Source of the DNA: Halieaceae bacterium
Lineage (GTDB): Bacteria > Pseudomonadota > Gammaproteobacteria > Pseudomonadales > Halieaceae
Assembly: GCA_011523115.1 (NCBI GenBank)
Contig: WTHO01000008.1
Span: forward strand, 1-8,625
Length of the DNA stretch: 8,625 nt
Reading direction: 5' to 3'
The translations under genes and the position numbers were made by a program. The notes beneath the pieces were generated by a model. The model saw nothing but the letters and a program-made list of their open reading frames with translations, made no database searches and was not told where the DNA came from. Of this stretch, positions 6,396-8,625 are shown one piece after another (the first letter of the stretch is position 1; each line of letters opens with the position of its first letter).

Positions 6396-7667
6396 TCAAC
6401 CCCCGAAGCGGGAGTGTACGCCCTGAATCCGCTCGCGGCGTTGAGCGGCACGTTGCTCCGGTGTAAACGGAGGCCAGTTGCCGCCGAGGTAGGCAGGTAG
6501 ATCAGCAAGCGGTAACTTTTTCACACGGGGCCAGCTCGATTCTTCGGGTAGCGCGTCCAGTCCCTGCCATCGCATGAAAATAAGGCCCCGGGAGTAGCCC
6601 GCGGTATCCAGCCAGTTTTTGATGCCAGGGTCCGTGCCCGCGATGACCAGCACGCACTCCGCCGTCGGCGCACAGCCCAGTTGATGCGCGTTCAGGCTGG
6701 TCACGCGGCTTTCATAATCGAGACTCGTGAACCACAGCGAGCCCAGCTGAATGGAGAGATAGGGCGCATCAGCCGTCTTGAAGGTGACCAGCAGCGCGTC
6801 CTCAGGCTGTAAATCCCAGTTACCGAAGGCGGAGTACTGCCCGATCAGCCCCCCCCGGGTTGCTCTGGGCGCGGAGAGGAAATTGCGCGGTGCCCGGTTC
6901 CACATGGTTTCAGCGAGTGTGAGCCAGCTTCGCGTGCGATCGACCAAGGACTGGCTGACGCGGTCCAACGCCGCCGCCATGGACGCAGGAGAGTTGAGCG
7001 CAGCGCCCTCCAGCGGCTGATCGATCCGTTCAATGAGGAGCGGTTCGTGCTGCTCTCCCAACCAGTCGTTAAAGGTGGCTCGAACAATCAGTGTCTCGGC
7101 GCCCTCTGCATTTTTCAGCCAGTTTGTCGCGCCCTCAGGACGCTCACGACCGACAAAAATCGTAAAGCGTCCTTCGGTGTCAGTTTTGATTTCATGGTCA
7201 TACAAAACGTCGACGTTGGTGCTGGTGCCGGCGTTGCCGACGCCGGGCTGTCCGATCACCAATTGAAAGGTCAACTGTCGATTGCTGCCGCGTTGCCCGG
7301 TAATGCGATAAACCCCGTCGTCCGCGATCAGCGCGCCGTAATAATTGTTATCCGGGTTTTCCAGGCCCGCCTTGCTGGTCCAGTCCACGTATCTCGCGAA
7401 TCGAGGGTGGTCATGAGAGGCGAGCGCACCGGTTTTAATAGATCCGATGGTGTACTGGAGCAGGCCTTTATAGGCATCAGCTATCGCCAGATCGTTGTCA
7501 AAAAAAGGGCTGGCCTGATAGAGCGCCAGTGCCTGCCGCTGTGCCTGCAGATAGCGTTCAAATGCCGCGTTTAACGTGTCATCACCGGGTGGTTCCTGAG
7601 CGGAGTTCGTTTGAGCGACGCCAATGAGGGTCGCAAGTAGCAGCGCGGTGATCACAGATCGAGGCAT
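6396..7667 (-). CDS. secreted DUF1214-type protein
   Basis: This 423-residue protein probably belongs to the DUF1214 family, whose biochemical role is not established. From the chosen Met, a hydrophobic signal peptide (1-23, cleaved after NSA) suggests periplasmic or extracytoplasmic location. The family-like signatures I recall are NPDNNYY at 104-110, GVYRITGQRG at 118-127, and NWLDTAG...GLIFMRW at 351-367 near the C-terminus. Cys332 and Cys338 could form a disulfide outside the cytoplasm. The ATG at 7667 is preferred over the one at 7673, because GGGGA (7675-7679) lies seven bases before the former but only one base before the latter. DUF1214 domains often accompany DUF1254, which is not recognisable here; the first 100 residues are instead helical and unassigned. 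Gene order with the isomerase-like gene suggests a role in handling the same substrate. The family call is from memory of motifs. Confidence 0.68.
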   Translation of the reverse strand: MPRSVITALLLATLIGVAQTNSAQEPPGDDTLNAAFERYLQAQRQALALYQASPFFDNDLAIADAYKGLLQYTIGSIKTGALASHDHPRFARYVDWTSKAGLENPDNNYYGALIADDGVYRITGQRGSNRQLTFQLVIGQPGVGNAGTSTNVDVLYDHEIKTDTEGRFTIFVGRERPEGATNWLKNAEGAETLIVRATFNDWLGEQHEPLLIERIDQPLEGAALNSPASMAAALDRVSQSLVDRTRSWLTLAETMWNRAPRNFLSAPRATRGGLIGQYSAFGNWDLQPEDALLVTFKTADAPYLSIQLGSLWFTSLDYESRVTSLNAHQLGCAPTAECVLVIAGTDPGIKNWLDTAGYSRGLIFMRWQGLDALPEESSWPRVKKLPLADLPAYLGGNWPPFTPEQRAAQRRERIQGVHSRFGG

Positions 7668-7674
7668 GGCCATT

Positions 7675-7679
7675 TCCCC
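7675..7679 (-). promoter_or_regulatory. ribosome binding site deciding the DUF1214 gene start
   Basis: GGGGA on the minus strand is seven bases from the ATG at 7667 and only one base from the in-frame ATG at 7673. Normal spacing therefore favours the second Met, giving 423 rather than 425 residues. Confidence 0.6.
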
Positions 7680-7691
7680 ACTTTGGACTAT

Positions 7692-7712
7692 CGGCCAGAT
7701 TCAGGTGGGCCG
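7692..7712. promoter_or_regulatory. inverted repeat CGGCC-N11-GGCCG in the divergent promoter region
   Basis: CGGCC (7692-7696) and GGCCG (7708-7712) are perfect reverse complements with 16 bp between arm centres. The repeat fills the place where a -35 element should be for the plus-strand TATAAT at 7714 and sits just before the minus-strand gene start. A regulator bound here could control both divergent transcripts. GC-rich five-base arms arise easily by chance in this DNA. Confidence 0.3.
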
Positions 7713-7713
7713 T

Positions 7714-7719
7714 TATAAT
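7714..7719 (+). promoter_or_regulatory. consensus -10 element of the second OYE-family gene
   Basis: TATAAT is a perfect -10 hexamer in otherwise GC-rich DNA and would start transcription near 7726, about 25 bases before the TTG. No good -35 is found at 17 bp (TCGGCC), so an activator may be needed. On the minus strand the same bases read TATAAC (7712-7717), a possible overlapping -10 for the DUF1214 gene. Confidence 0.5.
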
Positions 7720-7737
7720 TTGCGTCGATTCAACCGC

Positions 7738-7743
7738 AGGGAA
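7738..7743 (+). promoter_or_regulatory. ribosome binding site fixing the TTG start at 7751
   Basis: AGGGAA lies seven bases before TTG at 7751. No ATG or GTG occurs in frame between the -10 element and this TTG, and the OYE-family domain begins about 12 codons later, so TTG is the best start. Confidence 0.7.
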
Positions 7744-7750
7744 CAGCGCA

Positions 7751-8625
7751 TTGTCCAGCGTTCGCGCCAACGACACAGACCGTGTTTGGGAGCCGCTTCA
7801 GATTGGCCCCATCACGCTGCGTAACGCCTTTATTAAAGCGGCGACAAACGAGAACATGTCGAAGAAAGGTGTGCCGACCCAGGCCATGGTGGCGCATCAT
7901 CGCGAGCTCGCTGAGGGCGGTGTTGGGATGAGCACCATGGCGTACCTCGCAGTCGAAAAGACCGGGCGGACGCTGGCTGATCAGATATGGCTGAGAGCCG
8001 AGATCTTGCCCGACCTCAAAGCAGTGACCGATGCCGTGCACCAGGCAGGCGGCAAGATCGCCGCGCAGATCACCCACGGCGGCTCCTTTGTGACCGGTAC
8101 TTTTGTGCCCTCGCCCCTAAAAAGCGCGAGTAGTGGGCTGAATGCGGCGGGCCTGTTGTGCGGCAATGTTTTTCGCCGAGCCATGACGGCCCGGGATATG
8201 GATGAGATGGTGGCGCGCTTTGTCGAGGGCGCCGAGCTCTGCGTCGAGGCGGGCTTTGACGCCGTCGAGATCCACATGGGCCATGGCTATTTACTGAATC
8301 AATTTATTTCGCCACTGGATAACCGGCGCACCGATGAGTATGGCGGCGGCCCCGAAAATAGAGTGCGATTTCCCGCGCGGGTGCTGCGCGCCGTCAAGGA
8401 CGCGGTGGGTGACCGCATCGGCGTGTTGGCAAAAATCAACGTTGATGATGGCCGTTCCCGGGGAGCGCACGTCGACGATGCCATTGTCACCGCCCGGGCA
8501 CTCGAGGAGGCCGGAGCCGACATGCTGGTGCTCTCCGGTGGCCGCAATGTCGAGTCCAACTGGTTCACCTTTGGCAGTAGCATGAACCTTGAGGCGATGA
8601 TGAGCGTGATCGGCAAGTGGACGCT
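7751..8625 (+). CDS. Old Yellow Enzyme-family NADH:flavin oxidoreductase, N-terminal part (3' end outside window)
   Basis: This frame encodes 291 complete codons of an FMN-dependent TIM-barrel oxidoreductase and runs off the right edge. Family signatures in order are VWEPLQIGPITLRN (12-25, the usual opening strand), AAQITHGG (104-111, with Gln and His near the flavin), and EIHMGHGYLLNQFISP (173-188). In that last motif His175 and His178 match the substrate-binding His pair of YqjM-type enzymes, and NRRTDEYGG (191-199) follows. Enzymes of this fold reduce alpha,beta-unsaturated carbonyls or dienoyl-CoAs. It is not a second copy of the first gene: FadH-type enzymes have EGYL where this has HGYL. 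Whether a 4Fe-4S and FAD/NAD domain follow cannot be seen, so it may be a single-domain reductase of about 370-400 residues or a longer one. It is divergent from the DUF1214 gene and may share its control region. Confidence 0.88.
   Translation, partial: MSSVRANDTDRVWEPLQIGPITLRNAFIKAATNENMSKKGVPTQAMVAHHRELAEGGVGMSTMAYLAVEKTGRTLADQIWLRAEILPDLKAVTDAVHQAGGKIAAQITHGGSFVTGTFVPSPLKSASSGLNAAGLLCGNVFRRAMTARDMDEMVARFVEGAELCVEAGFDAVEIHMGHGYLLNQFISPLDNRRTDEYGGGPENRVRFPARVLRAVKDAVGDRIGVLAKINVDDGRSRGAHVDDAIVTARALEEAGADMLVLSGGRNVESNWFTFGSSMNLEAMMSVIGKWT

Noticed and set aside
7047..7574. Plus-strand open frame (175 codons) opposite the DUF1214 gene
   Set aside because: It covers the family-like NPDNNYY and YRITG regions of the minus-strand gene in antisense and has no motif of its own.
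1..8625. The first and last genes being two ends of one gene on a small circular molecule
   Set aside because: Both are OYE-family and on the same strand, but the right-hand gene has the HGYL-type signature rather than the EGYL type of FadH. It already reaches deep into the barrel with a different sequence style, so they are different genes.

Overview
The window looks like chromosomal DNA from a GC-rich, aerobic, lipid-degrading marine-type gammaproteobacterium. The first gene matches E. coli-type 2,4-dienoyl-CoA reductase almost without gaps. The other evidence is a large TonB-dependent receptor of the kind common in oligotrophic marine gammaproteobacteria and sphingomonads, and a rubredoxin/rubredoxin-reductase fusion. 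A placement near Halieaceae/Spongiibacteraceae is inference only; no rRNA or other marker is present.

Layout. 1-1380 (+) is the 3' two-thirds of fadH. 1381-1548 is a regulatory-looking gap with two inverted repeats, an extended -10 and a good ribosome binding site. 1549-2925 (+) encodes a rubredoxin domain fused to an FAD/NAD-dependent rubredoxin reductase. 2943-2974 is a strong terminator that can serve both directions, between converging genes. On the minus strand, read right to left, come a secreted DUF1214-type protein (7667-6396), a small SnoaL/ketosteroid-isomerase-like protein (6350-5925) and, after a 241-bp gap, an 896-residue TonB-dependent receptor (5683-2993). 7668-7750 is a short divergent promoter region. 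From 7751 (+) to the window edge runs the N-terminal part of a second, different Old Yellow Enzyme-family flavin oxidoreductase, starting at TTG.

How the genes may work together. FadH removes double bonds at even positions during beta-oxidation of unsaturated acyl-CoAs. The fused rubredoxin reductase could pass electrons from NADH to a rubredoxin-dependent oxygenase, such as an AlkB-type alkane hydroxylase, encoded elsewhere. The receptor has three long loops rich in Pro, Gly and hydrophobic residues and probably brings a bulky or hydrophobic compound across the outer membrane. The isomerase-like protein, the DUF1214 protein and the second OYE-family reductase are gene types often met in steroid, terpenoid or aromatic catabolism. 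A peripheral module for uptake and breakdown of a hydrophobic, perhaps polycyclic or isoprenoid, substrate is therefore the most economical reading. The substrate cannot be told from sequence alone. No tRNA, rRNA, CRISPR array, insertion sequence or prophage gene was seen.
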